Assembly (NCBI GenBank): GCA_032586195.1
Contig: JAWHQP010000016.1
Span: 1 to 38,474, forward strand
Direction of reading: 5' to 3'
DNA length: 38,474 nt
From: JAWHQP01 sp032586195
Lineage (GTDB): Bacteria > Pseudomonadota > Gammaproteobacteria > Enterobacterales > Pasteurellaceae
This document shows, one piece after another, positions 16,633 through 25,280 of this stretch (position 1 is its first letter; every line of letters starts with the position of its first letter). The notes under the pieces were generated by a model. The model saw only the letters and a list, made by a program, of their open reading frames with translations, was not told the origin of the DNA and ran no database searches. The position numbers and the translations under genes were made by a program.

Positions 16633-18816
16633 ATGCGACAGCGCGGTACGGAACAACGCTTAAACGGCTTTAAAATCAATAAAATAACTCCCGTCAAGGG
16701 AACGAACGGGAAAACCGCGATTTTCAGCACCGCACTTTATATTCGGAATATGGATTGCCCGGTGGAGGAAAATCTGATTCGCAAGAAATTGTCCGCCATG
16801 GCGGAGATAAACGCTTTAGAATTCAACCTGATACAACGCGTGCTCACCGTTTACCATGAAGAAAACGCCCTGCCTGCCATTGTGCAAGCGCTGGCGGAGA
16901 TTGGTTTTAACGCGGAAATCATCAAGGATAAAAAGCCGCCCGCCGTAACGGAACAGCCTTCTCTGCGACCTATTATCGGCGCGGGTATATTGGGTCTCGC
17001 GGCTGAAGCGGCACAATGGTTTTCTCTGCCGGACGGGTTGGCGGCGTTATCGGCGCTGGCCGCCATTGCGCTTTGCGGGCTGGATACTTACAAAAAAGGC
17101 TGGCTTTCCATTAAGAATTTATCCTTTAATATCAATGCGCTGATGTCGATTGCGGTAACGGGCGGCTTGCTGATCGGGCAGTGGGCGGAGGCGGCGATGG
17201 TGATGGTGTTGTTCACTTTGGCGGAAATGATTGAAAGCCGTTCCCTGCAACAGGCCCGCAACGCCATTGAGGGTTTGCTCGCGCTGAGCCCTGAAACCGC
17301 CACGGTGCGGCAGATGGACGGCAGTTGGCAAACCATGGCGCTGACGGAAGTGCCGCTCAATGCCGTCGTGCGGGTAAAACCGGGTGAACGGATTGGGCTG
17401 GACGGTATTATTGTAGCGGGTGGTTCCACGGTTAATCAGGCTCCGATTACGGGCGAAAGCCTGCCTGTGGATAAAAATGCGGGTGACAGCGTGTTTGCCG
17501 GCACGATTAATCAAAACGGTTCTTTTGATTATCGGGTCACGGCTGGAGCGAACGATAGTACACTGGCCCGCATTATTCAGGCGGTGGAAAACGCTCAAAG
17601 CGTCAAAGCCCCGACTCAGCGTTGGGTGGATAAATTTGCGCGAATTTATACCCCGATCGTGCTGATGGTGGCTGTGCTGGTGGCGATTGTTCCACCGTTA
17701 TGGTTAGGCGGAATATGGAGTGCGTGGATTTATAAGGCTTTGGTCATGCTGGTGATCGCCTGCCCTTGCGCCTTGGTGATCTCTACGCCTGTCACCGTGG
17801 TAAGCGGTCTGGCCGCCGCGGCCCGACAAGGAATTTTAATTAAAGGCGGGGTGTATTTGGAACAGGGCCGTAAGCTTTCATGGCTGGCGCTGGATAAAAC
17901 CGGTACCCTCACTCACGGCAAACCGGTGCAAACGGATATGCAGCCGCTCGCCGACATGCCGTTAGCGCGGGCTCACCATCTGGCGGCGTCGCTGGCAGCT
18001 TGCTCAGACCATCCCGTGTCACAGGCGATCAGCCGGGCATTTATGCAGGCTGAAAGTGCGGTGTCGAATTTCGCAGTTTTTCACTTTGAAGCTTTAAACG
18101 GTCGTGGCGTGCAGGGTGAAATCAACGGCATAACCTATGTGTTGGGCAATCATCGCCTGATTCATGAGCGCGGACAATGTTCGGCCACATTAGAACAAAC
18201 CCTCACCGCCCTCGAACGGCAGGGTAAAACCGTCGTCATGCTGGCGGATTCGCAACAGGTGCTGGCATTGTTCGCGGTGGCGGACACGGTAAAAGCCAAC
18301 AGTCGGGCCGCGATTAGCGCATTACATCAACTGGGCGTGAAAACGCTCATGCTGACTGGAGATAACCAATATACGGCGACGGCGATCGGCCGTCAGGTAG
18401 GAATTAGCCGGGTGCGGGGTAATCAGCTGCCGCAGGATAAACTCAATGCTATTACGGAACTGAGTCGGAGCGCACAAGGGCTTGTCGGCATGGTAGGAGA
18501 CGGCATTAACGACGCTCCCGCTCTTGCCCGGGCGGATATTGGTTTCGCTATGGGAGCAATGGGCACGGATAGCGCGATTGAAACCGCGGATGTGGCCCTG
18601 ATGGACGACGATCTCGGCAAGATTCCGCAATTTATCCGCATTTCCCAGCGGACTCACCGTATTCTGCTGCAAAATATCAGTGTGGCGTTAGTTATTAAAG
18701 CGGTGTTTTTCGCCCTCACGCTCATCGGCCTCGGCACTATGTGGATGGCTGTTTTCGCCGATGTGGGAACCAGCCTGTTGGTGGTGGCGAACGGTTTACG
18801 GTTATTGAGAAAGTAA
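16633..18816 (+). CDS. zntA: Heavy-metal P1B-type ATPase, zinc/cadmium/lead exporter (ZntA/CadA-like)
   Basis: This ATPase pumps divalent soft metals out of the cytoplasm. The 727-residue protein has an N-terminal metal-binding domain with the CadA-style motif NMDCPVEE (about residues 38-45) instead of GMDCxxC. It has about eight membrane helices, the transmembrane metal site CPCAL (about 377), the phosphorylation loop DKTGTLTHG, and GDGINDAPALARADIGFAMG. The last helix contains MWMAVFADVGTSLLVVANGLRLL, whose Asp is characteristic of the Zn/Cd/Pb group. It is divergent from its likely MerR regulator. Two uptake signals lie inside the gene (16729-16738, 18053-18062). It ends exactly where greB ends on the other strand. 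Confidence 0.9.
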   Translation: MRQRGTEQRLNGFKINKITPVKGTNGKTAIFSTALYIRNMDCPVEENLIRKKLSAMAEINALEFNLIQRVLTVYHEENALPAIVQALAEIGFNAEIIKDKKPPAVTEQPSLRPIIGAGILGLAAEAAQWFSLPDGLAALSALAAIALCGLDTYKKGWLSIKNLSFNINALMSIAVTGGLLIGQWAEAAMVMVLFTLAEMIESRSLQQARNAIEGLLALSPETATVRQMDGSWQTMALTEVPLNAVVRVKPGERIGLDGIIVAGGSTVNQAPITGESLPVDKNAGDSVFAGTINQNGSFDYRVTAGANDSTLARIIQAVENAQSVKAPTQRWVDKFARIYTPIVLMVAVLVAIVPPLWLGGIWSAWIYKALVMLVIACPCALVISTPVTVVSGLAAAARQGILIKGGVYLEQGRKLSWLALDKTGTLTHGKPVQTDMQPLADMPLARAHHLAASLAACSDHPVSQAISRAFMQAESAVSNFAVFHFEALNGRGVQGEINGITYVLGNHRLIHERGQCSATLEQTLTALERQGKTVVMLADSQQVLALFAVADTVKANSRAAISALHQLGVKTLMLTGDNQYTATAIGRQVGISRVRGNQLPQDKLNAITELSRSAQGLVGMVGDGINDAPALARADIGFAMGAMGTDSAIETADVALMDDDLGKIPQFIRISQRTHRILLQNISVALVIKAVFFALTLIGLGTMWMAVFADVGTSLLVVANGLRLLRK

Positions 18817-19293
18817 TTATTTCTCATACCAGATCTTGTTGATATAGAAGGTTATTTTGCCTGACGGTGTATCGACTTTGACCTCGTCATCCGCTTGTTT
18901 GCCGATTAACGCTCTTGCCACGGGTGAATCAATGGAAATCCAGTTTTTGCCGGGATCAAACTCGTCACAACCTACAATGCGATAGGCTTTTTGCTCGCCT
19001 TCTTCCGTTTCCAGTTCGACCCAGGCGCCGAAGAACGCCTTGCCTTCTTGTTTCGGATTGTAATCGACAATTTGCAGCACCTCTAAACGCTTGGTCAGAA
19101 AGCGCACGCGGCGATCAATTTCACGTAAACGGCGTTTACCGTAGATATATTCCGCATTTTCACTGCGATCGCCCATTGCTGCCGCTTCCGACACCGCCTG
19201 AGTGACCTTCGGGCGTTCTTCTTTCCATAAAAATTTCAGTTCCTGATCCAGCACATTCCAGCCGGCACGGGTAATATAATTTGATTTTGCCAT
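18817..19293 (-). CDS. greB: Transcription elongation factor GreB
   Basis: GreB enters the RNA polymerase secondary channel and stimulates cleavage of backtracked RNA. The 158-residue protein has the N-terminal coiled coil with the acidic tip AAAMGDRSENAEYIYGKRRLREID (Asp and Glu that coordinate magnesium). The C-terminal FKBP-like domain contains VELETEEGEQKAYRIVGCDE and ISIDSPVARALIGK. GreB rather than GreA is indicated by ENAEYIYGKRRLREIDRRVRFL. RBS aaggaa precedes the start. Its stop codon abuts the stop of the metal ATPase with no spacer. Confidence 0.94.
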   Translation of the reverse strand: MAKSNYITRAGWNVLDQELKFLWKEERPKVTQAVSEAAAMGDRSENAEYIYGKRRLREIDRRVRFLTKRLEVLQIVDYNPKQEGKAFFGAWVELETEEGEQKAYRIVGCDEFDPGKNWISIDSPVARALIGKQADDEVKVDTPSGKITFYINKIWYEK

Positions 19294-19495
19294 AACGATT
19301 CCTTAATTTTGCAGGCATTATAGCCCAGATTTTAATAAAGTGCGGTGCTGTTTTTTGTAGTTTTGGGAACGGAACGGCTTGTGGCCAGTCTAAAAAAATT
19401 TGAGCCGATCCCGTAAAACCAGTATGCTATGCGGAAATTTTGCAAAGAGCGGGCGAAGCTCTCCTTTTGGATATTTGATAAAAAAGAAAATAGTC

Positions 19496-21814
19496 ATGTT
19501 AAATCAACAAATCAGTCAAATTATCGCGGCTGAATTAGCGGTTCAGCCACAACAGATTCTTGCCGCCATTCAATTATTGGACGATGGCAATACCATTCCT
19601 TTTATTGCGCGTTATCGTAAAGAAGCGACCGGCGGGCTGGATGATACCCAGTTACGTCATTTTGAAACCCGTTTGATTTATCTGCGTGAGCTGGAAGAAC
19701 GCCGCCAGACTATTTTGAAGTCCATTGGCGAGCAGGGTAAATTGACAGACGAATTGCAGGCCCGCATCAATTCCACACAAAGCAAAACCGAGCTGGAAGA
19801 CTTATATCTGCCTTATAAGCCTAAACGTCGTACTAAGGGGCAAATCGCTATTGAGGCGGGTCTTGAGCCGCTGGCGGATTTACTCTGGAACGAGCCTTCT
19901 CATGTGCCGGAACAGGCGGCGGAGCCGTTTATCAATGCCGATAAAGGTGTAGCGGACGGTAAGGCGGCGTTGGACGGTGCCCGTTATATTTTAATGGAAC
20001 GCTTTGCCGAGGACGCGGCGTTGCTGGCGAAAGTGCGTCAGTATTTGCAGCAAAATGCGGTGATGCAGTCCAAAGTGATTGAGGGAAAAGAGACGGAAGG
20101 AGAAAAATTCCGGGATTATTTCGATCATCAAGAGTTGCTGAAAAACGTGCCTTCACATCGGGCGCTGGCGATGTTTCGCGGACGTAACGAGGGGATCCTA
20201 CAGCTGAGCCTGAACGCGGATCCTGATGCCGAAGAAGGTGCGGTCCGCAGCCATTGCGAAGATATTATCCGTGAACATCTGGGCGTGCGATTCACCTGTC
20301 AACCCGCCGATAAATGGCGTGAACAGGTGATTGCGTGGACGTGGAAGATTAAGGTGGCGTTGCATCTGGAGACGGATTTAATGAGCAGCCTGCGGGAAAA
20401 GGCGGAGGATGAAGCGATTGACGTGTTTGCCCGCAATCTTTCCGCTCTGCTGATGGCGGCACCTGCCGGCGCGAAGAATACCATGGGGCTTGATCCCGGT
20501 TTACGCACAGGGGTGAAAGTCGCTGTTGTGGATAATACGGGGAAATTATTGGAAACTGCCACTATTTATCCACATACGGGACAAATGGCTCAAGCGATGG
20601 CAACCCTGTATCAGCTTGGCAAAAAGCATCGGGTGGAGCTGATTGCTATCGGTAACGGCACCGCTTCACGGGAAACCGAACGCATGGCGAAAGAAGTGGT
20701 TAAACAATCCTCTGATTGGACGGCGCAAACCGTGGTGGTCAGCGAGGCGGGTGCGTCGGTTTATTCCGCTTCGGAATTGGCCGCGGCGGAATTCCCCGAG
20801 CTGGACGTTTCTCTGCGCGGAGCGGTATCTATCGCCCGCCGCCTGCAGGATCCGCTGGCGGAGCTGGTAAAAATCGAACCGAAAGCCATCGGCGTGGGGC
20901 AATATCAGCACGACGTCAACCAGAGCCAGCTCGCCCGCAAGCTGGATGCGGTGGTGGAAGACTGTGTAAATGCGGTGGGAGTGGATCTGAATACCGCTTC
21001 GGTTTCACTGCTGACCCGTGTGGCGGGCATGAGTAAAACTCTTGCTCAGAATATCGTCGCCTATCGCGATGAACACGGTCGTTTCGACAGCCGTGCGGAA
21101 CTGAAAAAAGTGCCGCGTTTGGGGCCGAAAGCCTTTGAACAGTGCGCGGGTTTTATGCGGATTACGGCGGGCAAAAATCCGCTGGATGCTTCGGGCGTTC
21201 ACCCTGAAGCCTACGCCGTGGTGGAAAAAATCTTGCAGGCGACGGAGCAATCGATTCAGGATTTAATGGGTAACGCAGCGGCCATTCGTCAGCTGGATGC
21301 GAAACGGTTTACCGATGAACAGTTCGGCTTGCCGACAGTGCAGGATATTTTCAAAGAGCTGGAGAAACCGGGGCGCGACCCGCGCGGTGAATTCAAAACC
21401 GCCGCCTTTATGGAAGGCGTGGAAGAAATTACCGATCTGAAACCGGGCATGATTCTGGAAGGCACGATTACCAACGTGACCAATTTCGGTGCTTTTGTGG
21501 ACATCGGCGTACATCAGGACGGCTTGGTGCACATTTCTTCGCTGTCCGACAAATTTGTGGATGACCCGCATCAGGTGGTGAAAACCGGTGATGTGGTGAA
21601 AGTCAAAGTACTTGAAGTGGATGTGCCCCGCCGCCGAATTGCCCTGACCATGCGTTTGGATGAAAGCGCCGCCGGCAGGGAGAGTAAAAACTCGCAAAAA
21701 CAGCACCGCACTTTATCGCCGACATCCCGTTCGCAAGACAATGAGCGCAATCGGCGCGGCAACGGCGTGATGAACAACGCCTTTGCCGAAGCGCTGAAGA
21801 ACTGGAAAAAGTAA
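19496..21814 (+). CDS. tex: RNA-binding transcription accessory protein Tex
   Basis: Tex (YhgF) is an essential or conditionally important nucleic-acid-binding factor, similar to eukaryotic Spt6. The 772-residue form starting at ATG 19496 (MLNQQISQIIAAELAVQPQQ) matches E. coli (773); the 32 extra upstream codons look non-coding. Domains: N-terminal helical region (ARYRKEATGGLDD), YqgF-like nuclease fold (GLDPGLRTGVKVAVVD, about 335), helix-hairpin-helix repeats (TASVSLLTRVAGMSKTLAQNIV), and an S1 RNA-binding domain (about 655-725: GMILEGTITNVTNFGAFVDIG). An in-frame uptake signal (21705-21714) encodes HRTL in the basic tail. Confidence 0.93.
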   Translation: MLNQQISQIIAAELAVQPQQILAAIQLLDDGNTIPFIARYRKEATGGLDDTQLRHFETRLIYLRELEERRQTILKSIGEQGKLTDELQARINSTQSKTELEDLYLPYKPKRRTKGQIAIEAGLEPLADLLWNEPSHVPEQAAEPFINADKGVADGKAALDGARYILMERFAEDAALLAKVRQYLQQNAVMQSKVIEGKETEGEKFRDYFDHQELLKNVPSHRALAMFRGRNEGILQLSLNADPDAEEGAVRSHCEDIIREHLGVRFTCQPADKWREQVIAWTWKIKVALHLETDLMSSLREKAEDEAIDVFARNLSALLMAAPAGAKNTMGLDPGLRTGVKVAVVDNTGKLLETATIYPHTGQMAQAMATLYQLGKKHRVELIAIGNGTASRETERMAKEVVKQSSDWTAQTVVVSEAGASVYSASELAAAEFPELDVSLRGAVSIARRLQDPLAELVKIEPKAIGVGQYQHDVNQSQLARKLDAVVEDCVNAVGVDLNTASVSLLTRVAGMSKTLAQNIVAYRDEHGRFDSRAELKKVPRLGPKAFEQCAGFMRITAGKNPLDASGVHPEAYAVVEKILQATEQSIQDLMGNAAAIRQLDAKRFTDEQFGLPTVQDIFKELEKPGRDPRGEFKTAAFMEGVEEITDLKPGMILEGTITNVTNFGAFVDIGVHQDGLVHISSLSDKFVDDPHQVVKTGDVVKVKVLEVDVPRRRIALTMRLDESAAGRESKNSQKQHRTLSPTSRSQDNERNRRGNGVMNNAFAEALKNWKK

Positions 21815-21834
21815 GATCAGACCGATGTTATATT

Positions 21835-21862
21835 GAAATCATCATCTTGATGATGAGATTTC
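21835..21862 (+). repeat. Dyad downstream of tex
   Basis: GAAATC-ATCATC at 21835-21846 can pair with GATGAT and GATTTC at 21849-21862, with a 2-nt bulge. No clear U-tract follows, so it is only a possible tex transcript end. Confidence 0.3.
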
Positions 21863-21875
21863 TTGCGTAATAAAA

Positions 21876-21897
21876 AAGCCCGCGGAAACCTGCGGGC
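21876..21897 (-). terminator. Rho-independent terminator of the porin / sia transport operon
   Basis: GCCCGC and GCGGGC form a GC-rich stem at 21878-21897. Read on the minus strand it is followed by a run of six T. It lies about 80 nt past the porin stop and ends the siaP-siaT-nanM-porin unit. Confidence 0.85.
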
Positions 21898-21978
21898 CAA
21901 AGAAAAAGACATTGAGAGATCTGTACTGTGGAGAGAAATTAATTATTCCTATTCTTTCCACAGACATTGTTGCATTAA

Positions 21979-23040
21979 TTAGAACATAATTCGCGCGCCC
22001 AATAGCATGCGATGGTTTTTATGGTCACTCATTGATGTGTGAGTGACTTTCGCTGTGCCGCCTTCCAAATAAACGGCTACCTGTTTGGTGAATTTATGGT
22101 CAACGCCCAGCATCCAGCCACGCATTTTATAATCGTCATCCACCCCAGCCTGTTTCGCATTGGCAAAGTAATAGGCGCCGTAAAGTGCGTTCTGTAAGGT
22201 TAAGTCATATTTTAACCCTACCTGGAAACGATTGTTTTTGTTAAGCGGTACACTAAAGCCGGCAATTTTCTGGAAGCCGATATTTAGCGAATTATGATCA
22301 TTTTCGGCTTTACCGTAAGCCCAGTCCACCCCGAACGAGAGTAATTTATAGGTGACATCAAAACCAACGCCTGCACGTACTAATTTATACTCATTATCGG
22401 AAAGACCCGTATCGGATTGCATTACATTGGTGTAACCCGAGCCGAGACGGAACGCCCAATCATCCCATTTCCCGTCATAGAAGAAACCGACACCATAACC
22501 TTGGCCTTCATCCCAGACGGAATTTCCTCCGGATAATCCGTTGTTTTTATCCGCCTGACCAAAGTAGTAATCCGCCGCCAATCTGACACCTCCAAAGGCG
22601 GCAGACATAAAGTGAGCGGCCTTTTTATGTTGATCCAAGAACACGTTGCCGCCCCATTCATAAGTGTAGTTGGCTTTCGGAATGTGATCCCCTAAGGTTA
22701 ATTGGCGACCGAAGGTCAAGGAACCTATATGGGGGTTGGTGAAACCGACAAATAAGCGTTTGGCATGAACGTCATTGGCAAATTGACCACCACTGGAGAA
22801 ACGGAATTCAATTGCGGCTAAGGCGGAAAAATCGGAATCGCCTAATTTCTGGAAGCCGCGGACACGAAAACGGGAACCTTCATCGTATAGATCAGTACGT
22901 TTGTTTTTTTCTCCTCGCATTTCAACGTCAACACGACCATCGATATCAATTGTACTGCCGTCTTTTTGATATACGACGGCCGCATTGGCGGCACCTGCTG
23001 CTAATGTAGCGGTAATTAATCCAATAATTGTTTTTTTCAT
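21979..23040 (-). CDS. Gram-negative trimeric porin (OmpP2/OmpH-like)
   Basis: A 353-residue outer-membrane porin. The signal peptide MKKTIIGLITATLAAGAANA is followed by AVVYQKDGSTIDIDGRVDVEMRG, alternating beta-strand patterns throughout, and a C-terminal ARIMF ending in Phe as needed for BAM assembly. FGRQLTLGDH and ADYYFGQADK are typical of Pasteurellaceae general porins. It is the last gene of the siaP-siaT-nanM unit, 89 nt after nanM. This suggests it admits sialic acid across the outer membrane, a role comparable to NanC in E. coli though from a different porin family. That substrate is inferred from context only. Confidence 0.88.
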   Translation of the reverse strand: MKKTIIGLITATLAAGAANAAVVYQKDGSTIDIDGRVDVEMRGEKNKRTDLYDEGSRFRVRGFQKLGDSDFSALAAIEFRFSSGGQFANDVHAKRLFVGFTNPHIGSLTFGRQLTLGDHIPKANYTYEWGGNVFLDQHKKAAHFMSAAFGGVRLAADYYFGQADKNNGLSGGNSVWDEGQGYGVGFFYDGKWDDWAFRLGSGYTNVMQSDTGLSDNEYKLVRAGVGFDVTYKLLSFGVDWAYGKAENDHNSLNIGFQKIAGFSVPLNKNNRFQVGLKYDLTLQNALYGAYYFANAKQAGVDDDYKMRGWMLGVDHKFTKQVAVYLEGGTAKVTHTSMSDHKNHRMLLGARIMF

Positions 23041-23068
23041 ATGTTGTCCTTAATATTAACAAATTAGT

Positions 23069-23101
23069 AAAGGCTTAAAACTCATACTCCATATAGCCTT
23101 T
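23069..23101 (-). repeat. Hairpin between nanM and the porin gene
   Basis: Perfect 7-bp arms AAAGGCT (23069-23075) and AGCCTTT (23095-23101) enclose a 19-nt loop. There is no U-tract. One of three intercistronic hairpins in this operon. Confidence 0.5.
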
Positions 23102-23129
23102 ATGATTTTGGTTTTGATACGACCTTAGG

Positions 23130-24257
23130 TTATTCAACAACGAGTTGACTGCCGTTATAACTCATTGTTTGAATTTTGTTTAAAGTTTTGCCGCCGTCGG
23201 TTTCGCCGCCGATCAGCAGTACTTTATCGTGGTAAGAAACGGCAACACCGTAACCGATACCTTGCGGTAATGTGCCGATGATGTTCCATTTGCCATTCTG
23301 TAACGCGTAGATTTCCTTATGCCACGCTTTCTGCAGACCTTCGTGGGCAAACAGTTTGCCTTGTTTGAAAGCTTTTACCGAGCCCGGGAAGTTCGCTCCG
23401 CCGGTAATGATAAAGTTACCGTGCGAATAACCGCCCATGGCGCCCGCCAGACCGTCTTGCGATTGGCCTTTCGGTGCCGGTAAATCGGGTAAATTTTTCC
23501 ATACGATACCTTTGTCGGTGAATTTGCCCTGATGGGTTTCCGCGGTGCGTAAGCCGGGTTTTATTTCACCGTTCACGGCTAACAGGGTGTCGCCGGTGAT
23601 ATCGAAGGCCGCTCCTGCACGACCGGAAAACGGCAACTGCCCTTCGTTGTACCATTTATTGGTGGCAGGCTCATAGCTGAGCAATTCGGGGGTTAAGAAA
23701 TAATCCTGCGGGCGCTGGTTGAAATAGGCTTCCATCACTGCGTTCTGTTTGGCTTTATTATCGCCGGCGGCGGTGTAATCCTGGAAATAGCCGTTAAAAA
23801 TAGGCGGATTTACCCCACCGAGAATATAGATCTTGCCTTGGTGTGAAGCACCGCTTGCCCCGGCTGTGCCGCGTGGTGAGCGGGTATTCAGTTTGGTCCA
23901 GCTATTATCGTTCGGATCATAACGATAGGCGTCATTGACCAGTTGCAATTCACCTTTTTCATTCGGTTGTAAACCGCCGAAAACATAAAGTTTGCCATCT
24001 ACCGCAGCGGATACGGGCTGGTTGCGTTCACCGCCGGGGAAGACGGCGATTTCCTGCCACTGCGCGTTTTTATCCTTGAGATTCAGGCTATAGAATTTAT
24101 CGCCGCCGGTACCCAAGCCAACGTAAACCGTATCGCCGATTAGTGCGCCGGTACCGTTTTTAATCCCTACGGGTAAATCGGGGTATTGTGCCGCTGCCGC
24201 GCTAAACGCAGTTATGCTCAAAAGTGCGGTGAGTAAAATTGATTTTTTTAGTTCCAT
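23130..24257 (-). CDS. nanM: N-acetylneuraminate epimerase (mutarotase) NanM
   Basis: NanM is a periplasmic kelch-repeat enzyme that speeds interconversion of alpha- and beta-N-acetylneuraminic acid, supplying the beta anomer to the importer. The 375-residue protein (368 in E. coli) has a cleavable signal peptide ending near AFSAAAA. Kelch blades are visible as YVFGGLQ, YILGGVNPP, FIITGGANFPG and VLLIGGETDGG, with the conserved PGGERNQPVSAAVDGKLY. An uptake signal (24221-24230) is embedded in the signal-peptide codons (TALL). It lies downstream of siaT in the same direction. Confidence 0.93.
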   Translation of the reverse strand: MELKKSILLTALLSITAFSAAAAQYPDLPVGIKNGTGALIGDTVYVGLGTGGDKFYSLNLKDKNAQWQEIAVFPGGERNQPVSAAVDGKLYVFGGLQPNEKGELQLVNDAYRYDPNDNSWTKLNTRSPRGTAGASGASHQGKIYILGGVNPPIFNGYFQDYTAAGDNKAKQNAVMEAYFNQRPQDYFLTPELLSYEPATNKWYNEGQLPFSGRAGAAFDITGDTLLAVNGEIKPGLRTAETHQGKFTDKGIVWKNLPDLPAPKGQSQDGLAGAMGGYSHGNFIITGGANFPGSVKAFKQGKLFAHEGLQKAWHKEIYALQNGKWNIIGTLPQGIGYGVAVSYHDKVLLIGGETDGGKTLNKIQTMSYNGSQLVVE

Positions 24258-24290
24258 TGGAAAACTCCTTTTTTAGGTAAAGTTAAGTTA

Positions 24291-24317
24291 GGACTAACCA
24301 TACGGTAAGGTTAGTCC
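24291..24317 (-). repeat. Hairpin between siaT and nanM
   Basis: A perfect 9-bp inverted repeat, GGACTAACC (24291-24299) and GGTTAGTCC (24309-24317), has a 9-nt loop. It lies in the 79-nt siaT-nanM gap without a U-tract. It may stabilise or process the mRNA, or serve as an operator. Confidence 0.65.
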
Positions 24318-24336
24318 GCATATAGTTACAACTAAG

Positions 24337-25257
24337 TTACGGCATAATTAAATTGGGAATAAAAGTAATGATTTGCGGAAATATAGTAATAAGTATCAAG
24401 GTAATAAAAATCGGGACCAGGAATGGTAATACCCCTTTGGTTACCGTGCTGACCGACATATTTCCCACGCGTGCCACTACAAATAGCGCCATTCCCATCG
24501 GCGGTGTGAGGATACCGACCATCATGTTCAGTGTCGTCATTACGCCGAAGAACACTAAGTCAATGCCGAAATGTACGGCGATCGGAATCAGCATCGGCAA
24601 CACCAGAAACTGCAAGGCAAGAGCATCAATGAACATGCCCAGGAATAACAGTAATAGGTTGATCATAACCAGTACCATAGTGGCGGAATCCGCTACGGAC
24701 ATGAATGTATCCGCAATCCGCATAGCGACCTGTTCGCGGGCGATCATGTCGCCGAAGAAGGTAACGGTCATCACCATTAATGCGGTTACTCCCGTGATAG
24801 CCACCGCTTCTATGCAGCTTTTAAACAGGATTGACAGCGTGAGTTCCTTGTACACGAATCTTCCCACAATAATGGAATACAGAGCGGCGATAACGGCGGC
24901 TTCCGTCGGGGTAAATAAGCCTGAGAAGATGCCTCCGATAATTAATATAGGTGTCAGAATCGCCCAGATTGAGGATTTGAAGGCGCTACAGATTTCCGCT
25001 TTACCGGTCTTCGGTGTTTTCGGATAGCCTCTTTTTTTAGCCACAAAGTAGTTCATGACCATTAAAGTGATGGTGATTAATACTCCCGGTACGAAACCAG
25101 CCACGAAGAGTTTGGCAATCGATTCATTGGCAATTACGCCGTAGATGATCATGGCGATACTTGGCGGCACCAGCGGACCGATGATACAAGAAGCCGCGGT
25201 AATGCCGCCGCAGATATCGTCATCGTAACCGGCGTCACGCATAGATTTTATTTCCAA
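24337..25257 (-). CDS. siaT: Sialic acid TRAP transporter, large permease (SiaM/DctM) C-terminal fragment
   Basis: This 306-residue open frame is most of the DctM-type large membrane subunit of the sialic acid TRAP transporter. It begins at a TTG (MEIKSMRDAGYDDDICGGITAASCIIGP) that is an internal Leu codon of the intact family, so the true start is lost upstream. It has about eight hydrophobic helices and typical motifs GPLVPPSIAMIIYGV, GLFTPTEAAVIAALYS, GMFIDALALQFLVLPML and GILTPPMGMALFVVA. Alone it lacks the first helices of SiaM and is unlikely to function. nanM follows after 79 nt. Confidence 0.85.
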   Translation of the reverse strand: MEIKSMRDAGYDDDICGGITAASCIIGPLVPPSIAMIIYGVIANESIAKLFVAGFVPGVLITITLMVMNYFVAKKRGYPKTPKTGKAEICSAFKSSIWAILTPILIIGGIFSGLFTPTEAAVIAALYSIIVGRFVYKELTLSILFKSCIEAVAITGVTALMVMTVTFFGDMIAREQVAMRIADTFMSVADSATMVLVMINLLLLFLGMFIDALALQFLVLPMLIPIAVHFGIDLVFFGVMTTLNMMVGILTPPMGMALFVVARVGNMSVSTVTKGVLPFLVPIFITLILITIFPQIITFIPNLIMP

Positions 25258-25280
25258 CTGGCCTAAGCCGCCGGCATCCG

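Noticed and set aside
21000..21706. Long minus-strand frames within tex (147 and 81 codons), and similar ones in pstS, phoB and gyrB
   Set aside because: They are antisense shadows of strongly conserved genes with His/Phe-rich composition typical of reverse frames.
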